From Fibrobacterota bacterium (GTDB taxonomy: Bacteria > Fibrobacterota > Fibrobacteria > UBA11236): a DNA stretch of 64,000 nt. Location of the stretch: contig JAQBPO010000072.1 in NCBI GenBank assembly GCA_028287465.1, positions 50,638-114,637 of the forward strand, read 5' to 3'. Numbering within the stretch: position 1 is the stretch's first letter; each line of letters opens with the position of its first letter. The notes under the pieces were generated by a model, which saw nothing but the letters and a program-made list of their open reading frames with translations, was not told the origin of the DNA and did no database searches. Position numbers and translations under genes: made by a program. Below, piece by piece: positions 25,742-34,446 of the stretch.

Positions 25742-26734
25742 TCAGCCCCGCTGCAATCGCCTTACGGCCTTGGGCAGGCCGTCCCGATGCCACCGTCGCC
25801 AGATTTCGAAATGCTCGTATTCGCGTTCCTTGCGGCGGAAATCCGGCCCATGGACCACCCTTCGACCTCCTTCCCTGCGCGGCGGGATCGCGATATGCAG
25901 GCATTCATGATAGACCACCCCGCCGAGGATTTCCGGGGTGACCTCCGGACTGTCGTAACCCCTGCTGATGGAAATGAGATGATAGGATTTGCCCTCTCCG
26001 TCCTGGGCGACGGAATGGGTGGAGAGTCCGCCCTTCCGCGAAGACCAGGTAAGCTTCGCTTCCAGGCGACCTTCGAAATATCGGGCGTTGACGGCGCGGA
26101 ACGAATCGTCCAGGTCATGATGGAGGCCTTTGGGGGAAAGGTTCCCCAACCGGCGGCGATTGCGCTCCAGCCGAACCTCGGCGGCTTTGGATCCACGGGT
26201 TTCCCCGGGCGCCGGGGCGCGCAGGTGTTCCCGGATCAGGACCTCGAGGTCGGAGCGCCGGGCCCGCAGGATCGGATCGCGCCTGCCGCCGCGGCGGGTG
26301 ACCAGGACCGCCCATTCCAGGACGGATTCCTTGACCGGTCGCGGAGCGTCTTCCAGGATGAAAGGGATGTCAAGCCTAAGGGCTTCATTACGGCGCGTCC
26401 AAGCCACCCGCCAGCTTTCCCAAAGCCTTTTCCGGGTCACGACTTCGATATGGGCATAAGGCCCCCGGCACAACTCGGCGAAGGATGGTACCGCTTCCGG
26501 TTTGCCAATCGCCTCGGCGGCCGAGGGCAGGGGAGGCGGGGAAAGGGCTGTACGGGAGTCCAGGGGAGCTGCGGGGCGGGAAGGGATGGCCTTGGGCGCC
26601 GTAACATCGGTGGTACGGCGGGGCGCGTGCTCCTCCGGCGGAACGGGGTCGAAAAGGGAAAGCTGCCGGAAAAAGGAGGCGATTCCCGCCAGGGCGGACC
26701 GCCGCCGGTTCCCGACGCCAGCGGTCCTTTTCAT
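25742..26734 (-). CDS. SprT-like metal-dependent peptidase domain protein
   Basis: The C-terminal part has the zinc-peptidase motif HECLH within GGVVYHECLHIAIPP, followed by a third ligand candidate in VHGPDFRRKEREYEHFE. This is the arrangement of SprT-like/M48-type proteins. The N-terminal 170 residues are Pro/Arg-rich and of unknown function. The 330-residue gene begins inside the end of pilQ (ATGA overlap), so it is the last cistron of the filament operon. It may process or maintain surface components, but nothing in the sequence proves this, and no signal peptide is obvious. Confidence 0.75.
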   Translation of the reverse strand: MKRTAGVGNRRRSALAGIASFFRQLSLFDPVPPEEHAPRRTTDVTAPKAIPSRPAAPLDSRTALSPPPLPSAAEAIGKPEAVPSFAELCRGPYAHIEVVTRKRLWESWRVAWTRRNEALRLDIPFILEDAPRPVKESVLEWAVLVTRRGGRRDPILRARRSDLEVLIREHLRAPAPGETRGSKAAEVRLERNRRRLGNLSPKGLHHDLDDSFRAVNARYFEGRLEAKLTWSSRKGGLSTHSVAQDGEGKSYHLISISRGYDSPEVTPEILGGVVYHECLHIAIPPRREGGRRVVHGPDFRRKEREYEHFEIWRRWHRDGLPKAVRRLQRG

Positions 26735-29079
26735 TTCGGGCGGGTGGAATCCGGTTGCGGAAGGGTTCCGGGAAAACGGTTGGCGGGATCCCTGGTCCGG
26801 ACCGAATCCCGATTGGCGTTCGAGGGCCCCGCGGGACGGTTGGGGGTCGAGGCATTCGGGACGGCCGCAGGTTTGGCGGGACGTTCCGGTTTCGTTTCCT
26901 CGTGCGAGGTTTCCTTCCTCGCCCCGCCCTGTTTGGAAGATCTCAGGAAATCCGATTTCTCGAGGAATCCGGAGCGCTTGTCCAGGGATTCGAATTCTTC
27001 CTCCAGGCTCACCGCCTGGGATTCCGGATTGAGGATATGCGGCGTGACGTATATGACCAGTTCCGTAGTGAAGTTATGCGCCTTGCGCCAGGAGAAAAGG
27101 TATCCCAACACGGGAATGCTCCCGAGGATGGGAACGAATTCCCGGCTGTTGTTCTCGGAAGAGGTGATGAGGCCGCCCAAGGCGATTGTCTCGCCGTCCA
27201 TGAGGCTGACATTGGTCATGATCGACCGGTTGGTCACCGGGGGCGGGGAGTTGCCGGTAACCTGTTCCGCAGTCTTGATGCTTGGGCTTATGGTCACGCT
27301 GACCTCCCCATGCTTGGTGATCCAGGGAGTGAGCTCGATGGTGATGCCGTCGTCCACGGTGCGGAAGTCATTGTTCTGGAATCCGTCCTTGGTCACGGAA
27401 CTCACCGGATAATACGAGGTGCGGCTGACCTTCAGCTCCGCCTTGTTTCCGTTCAGGGTGGTGATCTTGGGCATGGAGAGGATCTTGGCCTTGTTCTTCT
27501 TCTCCAAGGCCACCAGGTTCACGTCGAATTTCGGGGGCAGGAGGCCGATCACGCCTTGGAAGGATCCCTGGCTGAAACGGTTGCGCACTCCGCTCAGGCT
27601 GCCGTACGCGTTTAGGTTTGCGCCGGGATTATTGGAGGTTCCGGCCGCGATCCCGAAATCCGAATTCTTTTCCCGGTTGTACTCCACCACGATCACTTCC
27701 ATCAGCACCTGGGGCGTGGGCACGTCGACCTTTTCCAGGAAACTCTTGACCAACTCGATATCGTCCCGGGTGCCCGAGATGAGCACGGCGTTCTGTTCCT
27801 TGATGACCTTGATGTTCTCGATGGGCACGGATTTGGGGATGACCTTTTCCATGTTCTCGGCCTTGATGTACTTGAGGTACACCAATTCCGCGCCGGAAAG
27901 GGCCTGGCCGGACGGCGTATTGGGGTTGCGGTCACCGATCAGCAGGGTCCCGTCCTTGTTGATGTACGCGTAGCGGGTGCCCTGCAGGAGCGCCGAAAGC
28001 GCTTCGTCCACGGTCACGCCCTTCAATTGCGCGTTCACGTTCCCGGACACGTCCCCGATGATGGTGTAATTGTGCCCCGCCTGTTCCGCGATTTCGCGTA
28101 TTGCGTCCCCCAGGGAGGCGTTGTTCAGGGAGAGGGTCACCTTGCCGTCATGGACGTCCACGTCGGAAGCGCCGCCGCCCTGGGCCTGGAATCCCCCGCC
28201 CCTCCGGTTGCGCCGGGAGCCCATGGCCTCCTGGCCAACCGAGTCGCCGTTCTCGACCAGGTAGACGCCGTTCTTGAGGCGGACATCGTAATCGTTGGCG
28301 GCCATGAGGGCCTTGAAGCCGTCGATGGGCTCAACGTCCTTGAGATGCCCCGTCACAAGGCCCCGCAGGTTCTGCCCCGGTACGATGTTGATCTTGGTCT
28401 TTTCCACGAACTCCCGGAGGAAATCCTTCACGGGGCGGTTCTGGACGTCCAGGTTCATGCGCTTGTTCCGCACCTCCAGGATGCTGAACGCGTTCTCCTT
28501 GGTCTTGCGGATGCGGTAAACGTTGCCGTCGGCGATCATTTCCAGTCCATGGGATCGGCAGAGCTTGTCGAGCCCTTCCAGAACGGGGATGTTCTCCAGG
28601 TGGATGGTGACCTTGACGTCCCCCAGATCCTTGTCCGGGATGATGCTGAGCTTGAATGCGGTGGCGATGGCGCGCAGGACGTCGAGGATGGGCTCATCCA
28701 CGTAATCGACGTTAAGCATTCCCTGGTCGGGTTTTCCGGCGCCCTTGGCGCCGGACTTGGTTTCCGCGGGCTTTTTCAATCCCCGGGAGGCCTTTCCCTT
28801 GGAGGCGTTTTCCTTGTGCTTGTCCAGGAGTTCGCGCTCCTGATCCCCAAGGCTGGAGGCCTGTCCGGGCATGCGCCGACGCGGGTTGGGGCCGGGAAAA
28901 TCGTTGGGGGAATAACTTCCCGCAGGGGGTGGCGGCTGTTCCTGGATCGGGGCCGGAGGCATGGGCGGCGGAGTCGAGATGACTTCCGGCGGAGGGCTCT
29001 GGGATTCGCCATTATCCTCTTGCGCGATGATGGCGCAGGGCAGGACGAAGGCAGCGAGGAGAATGAGTTTTTTCATCAT
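26731..29079 (-). CDS. pilQ: Secretin (PilQ/GspD family) with three STN-like repeats
   Basis: This is the outer-membrane secretin ring for a type IV pilus or type II secretion system. Starting at ATG 29079 (overlapping the pilB stop), the 782-residue protein has a signal peptide (LILLAAFVLPCAIIAQ), a Pro-rich linker, then three related STN-like modules at about residues 122-191, 208-277 and 307-384. Each has a beta-strand, a helix containing L-x-x-I/F-x-x, and a closing V-Y-x-V/I strand. A secretin N1-like domain (398-452) follows, then the secretin core to about 700, including VPILGSIPVLGYLF and ELVIYVTPHIL. The tail is disordered. Typical PilQ proteins have one STN domain. It ends by overlapping the SprT-like gene. 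Confidence 0.93.
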   Translation of the reverse strand: MMKKLILLAAFVLPCAIIAQEDNGESQSPPPEVISTPPPMPPAPIQEQPPPPAGSYSPNDFPGPNPRRRMPGQASSLGDQERELLDKHKENASKGKASRGLKKPAETKSGAKGAGKPDQGMLNVDYVDEPILDVLRAIATAFKLSIIPDKDLGDVKVTIHLENIPVLEGLDKLCRSHGLEMIADGNVYRIRKTKENAFSILEVRNKRMNLDVQNRPVKDFLREFVEKTKINIVPGQNLRGLVTGHLKDVEPIDGFKALMAANDYDVRLKNGVYLVENGDSVGQEAMGSRRNRRGGGFQAQGGGASDVDVHDGKVTLSLNNASLGDAIREIAEQAGHNYTIIGDVSGNVNAQLKGVTVDEALSALLQGTRYAYINKDGTLLIGDRNPNTPSGQALSGAELVYLKYIKAENMEKVIPKSVPIENIKVIKEQNAVLISGTRDDIELVKSFLEKVDVPTPQVLMEVIVVEYNREKNSDFGIAAGTSNNPGANLNAYGSLSGVRNRFSQGSFQGVIGLLPPKFDVNLVALEKKNKAKILSMPKITTLNGNKAELKVSRTSYYPVSSVTKDGFQNNDFRTVDDGITIELTPWITKHGEVSVTISPSIKTAEQVTGNSPPPVTNRSIMTNVSLMDGETIALGGLITSSENNSREFVPILGSIPVLGYLFSWRKAHNFTTELVIYVTPHILNPESQAVSLEEEFESLDKRSGFLEKSDFLRSSKQGGARKETSHEETKPERPAKPAAVPNASTPNRPAGPSNANRDSVRTRDPANRFPGTLPQPDSTRPK

Positions 29080-30560
29080 GTCTGGGCTTCCATTACCGCC
29101 ACGCGGATCAATTCCCCGGCGCTGGTGATATTCTGCTTTAATTTTTCCATCCCATCCACTACCAAAGGCCGGTAGTTGGACGATTTCTTGACATGGGCCT
29201 CGCTCTTGCCGCTGATGACGGCCTCGCGGATCTGGGTATCGAACTGGAGGAGTTCGAAAATGCCCGTACGGCCGCGGTAACCGGTACCGTTGCATGCCGG
29301 GCAACCCACCGCGGTGGGGCACAATTCCGGGAGCATGGGAAGGAACATCTTCTCTTCCGGGGAGGGCGGCTTCATCTCGAAGCAGGAGGGGCAAAGCTTG
29401 CGCACCAGGCGCTGGGACATGACCCCCAATACCGCGGAACTGATGAGGAACGGCTTGATCTTGAGATCCAGGAGGCGCGTCACCGCCGATGCGGCATCGT
29501 TGGTATGGAGGGTGGAAAACACCAGATGGCCGGTCTGGGCCGCCTGTACGGCGATGGCCGCGGTCTCCTCATCGCGAATCTCACCGACCATGATTACGTC
29601 CGGGTCCTGGCGCAGGAGGGATCGCAAGGCCCCCGCGAAGGTCAGACCCGCTTTATCGTTTATCTGGACCTGATTGGCCCCGTCGAGGCGGTATTCGATG
29701 GGATCCTCGATGGTGGAGACGTTGATGTCCTTCTCCAGGATCTCCCTCAAGGAAGCATACAAGGTTGATGACTTGCCCGAACCGGTGGGACCCGTGACGA
29801 ACAACATCCCTTGCGGCCGGTGGATCAATTGCTTCATGATCGCGTAGATTTCCGCCGACATGCCGAGGGATTCCATGTTGCCGACGGTTTCCATGTGCTT
29901 TAGGATACGGATGACGACTTTTTCGCCCACGCGGGTGGGAAGGGTGCTTACGCGCATGTCGATGGCTTCGCCCTCGTGGATCCATTTGATGCGGCCGTCC
30001 TGGGGCAGGCGCTTTTCGGCGATGTCCAGTTCGGCCAGGATCTTGATGCGGGAAGTCAGGGAGGCCTGGACCCATTTGGGCAGCTCCATGCTGTCCTTGA
30101 GCATTCCGTCCTTGCGGTACCGGACCTTTACCAGGTTCTCGCCGGGTTCGATATGGATGTCGGTGGCGATTTCCAGGATGGCCTGGTTCACCAGGTTGTT
30201 GACGAGCTTGATGACGGGTTCGCTCTGGCTCTTTTTCTTGATTTCCTCGAGGGAGGAGCCGTCCTGGATGGATACTTCGGATTTGATGAGGTCGGAAAGG
30301 ATGCCCCCTTCTTCCAGGGCCCCGGCCTTTCCGCTGATGCGTTTCAACTGGTATTCGAGGGTGGGGCCGTCGGACTTGCGGAATTCCACGTCGCGACCGG
30401 AACGCAATTGCAGCGCCTCACGCAACAATTCGTCGTTCACGTTCTGGACCGCGAATATCAGCACATCCCCTTCCACCGCTACGGGGTAAGTGCGGCAGCG
30501 GATGCAAATATCCCGGCCCACCTCCTCGAGCAGGGCGGGATTCAAATCCAGTTCATCCAA
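29076..30560 (-). CDS. pilB: Type IV pilus / type II secretion assembly ATPase, N-terminally short
   Basis: This is the hexameric motor ATPase that drives filament assembly. It contains the C-terminal half of the MshE-N domain (from LDELDLNPALLEEVG), Walker A GPTGSGKSST, the Asp box IEDPIEYRLDGANQVQIN, Walker B-type DVIMVGEIRDEETA, the His box STLHTNDAASAVTRL and a zinc-finger CPSC/CPAC. The first about 60 residues of typical PilB/GspE are absent. The only start available in frame is TTG 30560; the frame is open upstream to about 30690 but has no ATG or GTG. A separate ATG at 30599 in another frame would give an IPL segment just before DELDL, so a one-base frameshift is possible. The stop overlaps pilQ. 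Confidence 0.88.
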   Translation of the reverse strand: MDELDLNPALLEEVGRDICIRCRTYPVAVEGDVLIFAVQNVNDELLREALQLRSGRDVEFRKSDGPTLEYQLKRISGKAGALEEGGILSDLIKSEVSIQDGSSLEEIKKKSQSEPVIKLVNNLVNQAILEIATDIHIEPGENLVKVRYRKDGMLKDSMELPKWVQASLTSRIKILAELDIAEKRLPQDGRIKWIHEGEAIDMRVSTLPTRVGEKVVIRILKHMETVGNMESLGMSAEIYAIMKQLIHRPQGMLFVTGPTGSGKSSTLYASLREILEKDINVSTIEDPIEYRLDGANQVQINDKAGLTFAGALRSLLRQDPDVIMVGEIRDEETAAIAVQAAQTGHLVFSTLHTNDAASAVTRLLDLKIKPFLISSAVLGVMSQRLVRKLCPSCFEMKPPSPEEKMFLPMLPELCPTAVGCPACNGTGYRGRTGIFELLQFDTQIREAVISGKSEAHVKKSSNYRPLVVDGMEKLKQNITSAGELIRVAVMEAQT

Positions 30561-30700
30561 AGCGGAATATCCTTCCTCCCAAGGGGCGCTCCCACCATGG
30601 AACGATAACCGGGAACGGTGTCTTGAAAGCCCTCGGAAAATAACAAAAAGAAGCGAACCGGGCTCGCTAGCGGCCTCTATCCTGGATTATCCGGGCCGGT

Positions 30701-31372
30701 TCAGGGTTCGGGGATTCCACCGGACTCCAGCAGATCTTCGGCATCCTGGCCTTCCGCGACCGGCACCCGATTCCGGGGATGGATGACGCAAACCTGGGTA
30801 TTGGGGACATCGTGGAAGATAGTTGTCATCCTCAGGGTGATACGGGCGATGTAACGGCATTCATCGGCCTCCAGCTCCCCGCTGCGGTCGCGGTCCAACT
30901 CCGCAAAACCGATAAGGCCGTCCCGATCCCCGTCCAGGCTATCCAAATCCCAAGGGGTCTCTACGCCGAAATCCTTCGCTTCCGGACGCGACGGCCCTTC
31001 CGGAATCACTTCGAGGGAGCCGAGGCGGAAGTTCCAGGTCTTTCCGTTCGCCTTCAAGGTGGAGTCCTCCCAACGGTAGTCCATACGGCGATTGCGGAGG
31101 TTGAGGATTTCCAGGTGTCCCGGTCCGAGGCGCAGGATTCCACCGCCCGTCATGAGGTTTTCGGAAAGGGACGCGAACATGGCCTGGGCCTGGAAACCTG
31201 CATCCCTTCGGCCCGCGCCGAGGCGGGCCGCGAAGCCGGCATCCTTGAACAAGGCCAGTACCATTCCCACAACGACCGTGGAAAGCGAAATCCCGACCAG
31301 AAGCTCGATCAGGGTAACCCCGGCATTACCCCGGCGTTCGGCCTCCGGCATCGATCGCCGCTTCAGTACCAT
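30701..31372 (-). CDS. Minor prepilin (PilW/GspJ-like) with two EF-hand loops
   Basis: The N-terminus has the class III prepilin signal: a short basic leader (about 17 residues), then G-V-T-L-I-E-L-L followed by the hydrophobic pilin helix LVGISLSTVVVGMVLALF. The globular part contains two adjacent canonical EF-hand calcium loops at residues 147-158 (DGDRDGLIGFAE) and 160-171 (DRDRSGELEADE), with D, D, D/S, G, hydrophobic and E at positions 1, 3, 5, 6, 8 and 12. The 223-residue length fits PilW or GspJ. It overlaps the previous prepilin gene by 10 bases. A 140-base gap without genes separates it from pilB. Confidence 0.85.
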   Translation of the reverse strand: MVLKRRSMPEAERRGNAGVTLIELLVGISLSTVVVGMVLALFKDAGFAARLGAGRRDAGFQAQAMFASLSENLMTGGGILRLGPGHLEILNLRNRRMDYRWEDSTLKANGKTWNFRLGSLEVIPEGPSRPEAKDFGVETPWDLDSLDGDRDGLIGFAELDRDRSGELEADECRYIARITLRMTTIFHDVPNTQVCVIHPRNRVPVAEGQDAEDLLESGGIPEP

Positions 31373-32004
31373 TTGTATTCCGGAAGCTTCAGGGTGAGCG
31401 AAGTCAGGAGCCTGGGTTTCCCCTTGTCCGAACCGTCGGCCGCGAAAGGATCTTCCTTCTCATCCAGGCTGAAGGACGGGCCGGTGCCCCCACCTTCCCC
31501 TGCGGCTGCAATTCGGTACACCTTGACCCTGACTTCCAGGGGCTTGTGCAATTCCCTGGGGGAAAGCTTGTCGTCCAGGACGACTTCCTCAAGGGTGTTC
31601 ATGATACGTGCGCTGTCCATGACCCTGCGGACCACCATTACCGAATCCTCCCCGATCCCCGGCGCCCGATAGGCGGTATCGTGGATATCGGTCTTGGGAA
31701 GACCGCGAAGGGATTCAAGGTCGGACCGGGCCGCGAGCACGGCGGCATGGTGCAGGCGGTTCTGGCGGTCGATTCTGGCGGAGGAACGGAGCCCGTACCA
31801 TAGGACGGCGGAACCGGCCGAAAGCACGGTCAAGGCCACGGTGATTTCAATAACGGTGAAACCGCGCACGCCTTTACGTGGGTCGCCTACCCCGGGGCGA
31901 TGGATCCCGCACGCCATTGAGGCGAGTCTTCCCCAAGCCTTCTTGGATAGGTCCCTGACGAACGCTCCTGCCTTGGGGAATGCGATGGCGGCCACCAGGC
32001 TCAT
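31363..32004 (-). CDS. Minor prepilin (PilV/GspI-like)
   Basis: The prepilin motif R-G-F-T-V-I-E-I followed by TVALTVLSAGSAVLWYG identifies a type IV prepilin-like protein processed before Phe. The start is uncertain: ATG 32004 overlaps the stop of the previous gene (ATGA) but gives an unusually long leader of about 48 residues, while ATG 31917 gives a normal leader of 19. The globular domain has an N-terminal helix with R-S-D-L-E-S-L-R typical of PilV/GspI. No EF-hand is visible. It is co-transcribed with its neighbours on both sides. Confidence 0.82.
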   Translation of the reverse strand: MSLVAAIAFPKAGAFVRDLSKKAWGRLASMACGIHRPGVGDPRKGVRGFTVIEITVALTVLSAGSAVLWYGLRSSARIDRQNRLHHAAVLAARSDLESLRGLPKTDIHDTAYRAPGIGEDSVMVVRRVMDSARIMNTLEEVVLDDKLSPRELHKPLEVRVKVYRIAAAGEGGGTGPSFSLDEKEDPFAADGSDKGKPRLLTSLTLKLPEYKWY

Positions 32005-33419
32005 GACCGCTTCCACTGCATAAGCTTGAAGGTGTAGAGGCGCCTATCCTGCGGCCCGAGTTGCAAAGGCTGGACGAACCCGGAGGGGAGGCGGCCGCGA
32101 TCGATTTTGCCGGTCCCGAGGCAATTGCGCGTATTCGTCCCTTCGCATAGGAGCTTCCTTGTCAGTACGGGTCCCCGCACCTCGCCGGCCAACCACACGG
32201 CCGAGGCCATGACCACGCCTTCCACGATATTGGCCTGGGTGGCCAAGGCAACCCGGCCGTTGGATCCGCCGGCGATCAGGAACCCCCGTGCCACGGCCTC
32301 ATTGACCACGCGGATTGCGTTCAGGGTGTCCCCTGCCCTGCCTGGATGTTTGATGCCCACCGACAGGAGCACGGAACCCAGGGTCGTCTGGGCTTTGTCG
32401 CGCAGGATGATGTCCTTTCCCGCCACGACCTCGATCCCGAGCCTGCAACGATTATGGAAGAAGACGCTGCCCCTGGCGAAAACGGAGTTCTCGTCGCCCG
32501 TGATGCTGTCCTCGAAGGTGACGTCCTTCCCCGAAAGCAACTGGATGTTCTCCAGGCGGATGAGGCCCTTGACCCTTATTTCCCCGTCGCAATAGATGCG
32601 TCCGGGCCCTTTGAGCACCCAGGGCTCCTGATCATTGTTCACCAGTTCCACCCGTCCCAACGGGAAAAAGAGGTCCGGATGCTTTTTGAAATCGGGGGGA
32701 TCGGATCGCGAGAAGGTCCCGTTGCCGCTCTCCCCGCCCTCCTCTCCCAGCTTTTTCTGCAAGGCGGATTCCAGGGCGTAATATTTCTTATCGGTGAATT
32801 CGCTGGTATAGGCGGCGATGGAGAATGCGGCCGGCCACGCCAGGCTTGGAATCCCCGGCGAAGGCGTATGCAACCGGATGGAGCCGGAAATCCGGCTGGC
32901 CGGAAAGGGCTCCAAGGGCTCCCCATTGTCCAGGGTCAGGGCGGGACCGAAAATGCTGTCGTCCAGGGCCTTGCCGAAGCGGGCGTAGACGGTAGCTTCC
33001 GCGTTACGGAACTTCCCCTTCGCCGTTATGTCCAGGAAGGCCCGGGTCCGATCGACTCTAACGTCCGGTACGCCCAGGGAGGAATCCATCCGGAAGGAGA
33101 AAGTGTCGGTCGGGGCCTTGGGACCCGCGAATGGGTCAGTATCGGCTTCGGTCTTCTTGGGCGGGCTGAAGGACGGTTCCGAGGAGTCGGAGAATTTCTC
33201 CAAGTAGAGCTGGTAGGCGATCCCGGATTCGGCCGCGTACAGGGCCTGGGCTGTTTCCGCTTCCCGGGCCCAGGGCTTGATGTCCCCTCGGGTCCGATCC
33301 ATCAGGATGGAAACGGCGATTCCCAGGACGACCAGAACCGTAAGGACCGTAAGCAAGGCCGCGCCGGATTGCCCGGTTCCGCCCTTCCCAATCCCCGCGC
33401 GGCGATCCATCCGGGTCAC
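32001..33419 (-). CDS. PilX/GspK-like pilus assembly protein
   Basis: The 472-residue protein begins with a basic leader and SGAALLTVLTVLVVLGIAVSIL, the hydrophobic helix of PilX/GspK-type minor (pseudo)pilins that often have G-x-A-L rather than F-T-L-I-E. The next segment, EAETAQALYAAESGIAYQL, is the classical PilX/GspK motif. The C-terminal 250 residues contain repeated short beta-strand units (for example GRIYCDGEIRVKGLIRLENIQLLSGKDV, in outline), suggesting a beta-helix-like fold rather than the GspK alpha domain. It is larger than typical GspK. It overlaps the genes on both sides by four bases. Confidence 0.78.
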   Translation of the reverse strand: MTRMDRRAGIGKGGTGQSGAALLTVLTVLVVLGIAVSILMDRTRGDIKPWAREAETAQALYAAESGIAYQLYLEKFSDSSEPSFSPPKKTEADTDPFAGPKAPTDTFSFRMDSSLGVPDVRVDRTRAFLDITAKGKFRNAEATVYARFGKALDDSIFGPALTLDNGEPLEPFPASRISGSIRLHTPSPGIPSLAWPAAFSIAAYTSEFTDKKYYALESALQKKLGEEGGESGNGTFSRSDPPDFKKHPDLFFPLGRVELVNNDQEPWVLKGPGRIYCDGEIRVKGLIRLENIQLLSGKDVTFEDSITGDENSVFARGSVFFHNRCRLGIEVVAGKDIILRDKAQTTLGSVLLSVGIKHPGRAGDTLNAIRVVNEAVARGFLIAGGSNGRVALATQANIVEGVVMASAVWLAGEVRGPVLTRKLLCEGTNTRNCLGTGKIDRGRLPSGFVQPLQLGPQDRRLYTFKLMQWKRS

Positions 33420-33883
33420 TTCTCGTTCAGGAGTTCGAATCTGCCGGCGCGATCCTTGAGGACAACCTTGTTGGCCTCGATGGAAATCACCTCGGCGGAA
33501 TCGATGCGATCCCCGATCTTGACGATCAGCTTCTGGCCGGCGTTGTTGGTGATGGTGGCGACGTTGCTGCCCACCGTACCCTTGAGGACATATCGGCGCG
33601 GTGGCGGCTCGGCCTGGGGCGCGGTCGGCGATTGGCCGGCGGGACGCGGGGCATGGATGGGCCGGAAGGGATTAAGGGAGGGATCGGCGGGAACGGTGTC
33701 CGCGACGGCGGCGGCTCCCTTGCGGACGAAAGCCAGGAGGGAGTCCGGCCCGCCTGAGCGGGCGAAAAGGTTGGCGCTACGGCCTTGGGACCTCGGGTAT
33801 TTTTCCAGGAAGGAAGAACCGCCCAGGTACAGGATCAGCAAGGCGGGCAGGGCCGGCCACCAATGGAGCAATCTGTCCCTCAT
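33416..33883 (-). CDS. PilP/GspC-like pilus assembly protein
   Basis: The protein has one N-terminal transmembrane segment (LLHWWPALPALLILYLGG), a Pro-rich periplasmic linker and a C-terminal beta domain (RRYVLKGTVG, ATITNNAGQKLIVKIGDRI, VISIEANKVVLKDRAGRFELL). That domain matches the homology-region fold of GspC and PilP, which links the inner-membrane platform to the secretin. At 155 residues it is short but complete. The ATG overlaps the PilO-like stop. The assignment rests on the beta-domain pattern and on gene order. Confidence 0.75.
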   Translation of the reverse strand: MRDRLLHWWPALPALLILYLGGSSFLEKYPRSQGRSANLFARSGGPDSLLAFVRKGAAAVADTVPADPSLNPFRPIHAPRPAGQSPTAPQAEPPPRRYVLKGTVGSNVATITNNAGQKLIVKIGDRIDSAEVISIEANKVVLKDRAGRFELLNEK

Positions 33884-34446
33884 GGATCCGTCCCCGTCCG
33901 CCGGTCATAGACATGGACCACGACTTGGCCCTCCAAGCGGCCCGCGGCGCGTTCCCCACCCTGGCGTATGAGCATTTCCTCGGGAAACAGATCGGGATGG
34001 TCCCGTTTGAGGACGGTGAAGAATTCCAATAGGCCGGCGTATCGGGAAAAGCCTTCGATGCGGACCTTCAGGAGGCGGAGGGAATCGGCCTTCGCCAGGA
34101 TCGGCGTGGTCTTGACCACTTCGAAACCGGAACTTTGCGCCAGCTTCCGGATCCGATCCACGGTTGCCTGCACATTGCTGTCCCGGTTCAACGCGCCTTC
34201 CCGCGATTCGCGGAAAGCGGTCAGCGCCTCCACGTCCTCGCGCAGGGCGGTCCGCGTGGAATCCAGCCATTTGGGCTCGTAGGTATTCTCCCTCAGGACC
34301 GAGAGCTGGCTCTGCACATCCCTCAGACGGGAGGCCAGGGGAAGCAGGGCCTGATGGGCGAAGACCACCAGGAGGACGGCCGGGACCACCCAAGCGGCTA
34401 TCCGGAAGCGATCTTCCCAGAGTCGCGCGGAAAATCCGTTTTCCAT
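33880..34446 (-). CDS. PilO/GspM-like alignment-complex protein
   Basis: Starting at ATG 34446 (overlapping the previous stop as TGATG) the product is 188 residues: one transmembrane helix (IAAWVVPAVLLVVFAHQALLPLA), a coiled-coil region (SRLRDVQSQLSVLREN) and a small ferredoxin-like domain (LRLLKVRIEGFSRYAGLLEFFTVLKR). This is the PilO/GspM plan. A longer reading frame upstream is possible but would overlap the neighbour's coding region and is not supported. It should pair with the PilN-like domain of the neighbour and with PilP. Confidence 0.8.
   Translation of the reverse strand: MENGFSARLWEDRFRIAAWVVPAVLLVVFAHQALLPLASRLRDVQSQLSVLRENTYEPKWLDSTRTALREDVEALTAFRESREGALNRDSNVQATVDRIRKLAQSSGFEVVKTTPILAKADSLRLLKVRIEGFSRYAGLLEFFTVLKRDHPDLFPEEMLIRQGGERAAGRLEGQVVVHVYDRRTGTDP

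Noticed and set aside
25295..27412. Long open frame on the plus strand opposite the SprT-like and pilQ genes
   Set aside because: No domain features, and the opposite strand carries the HECLH and secretin motifs.
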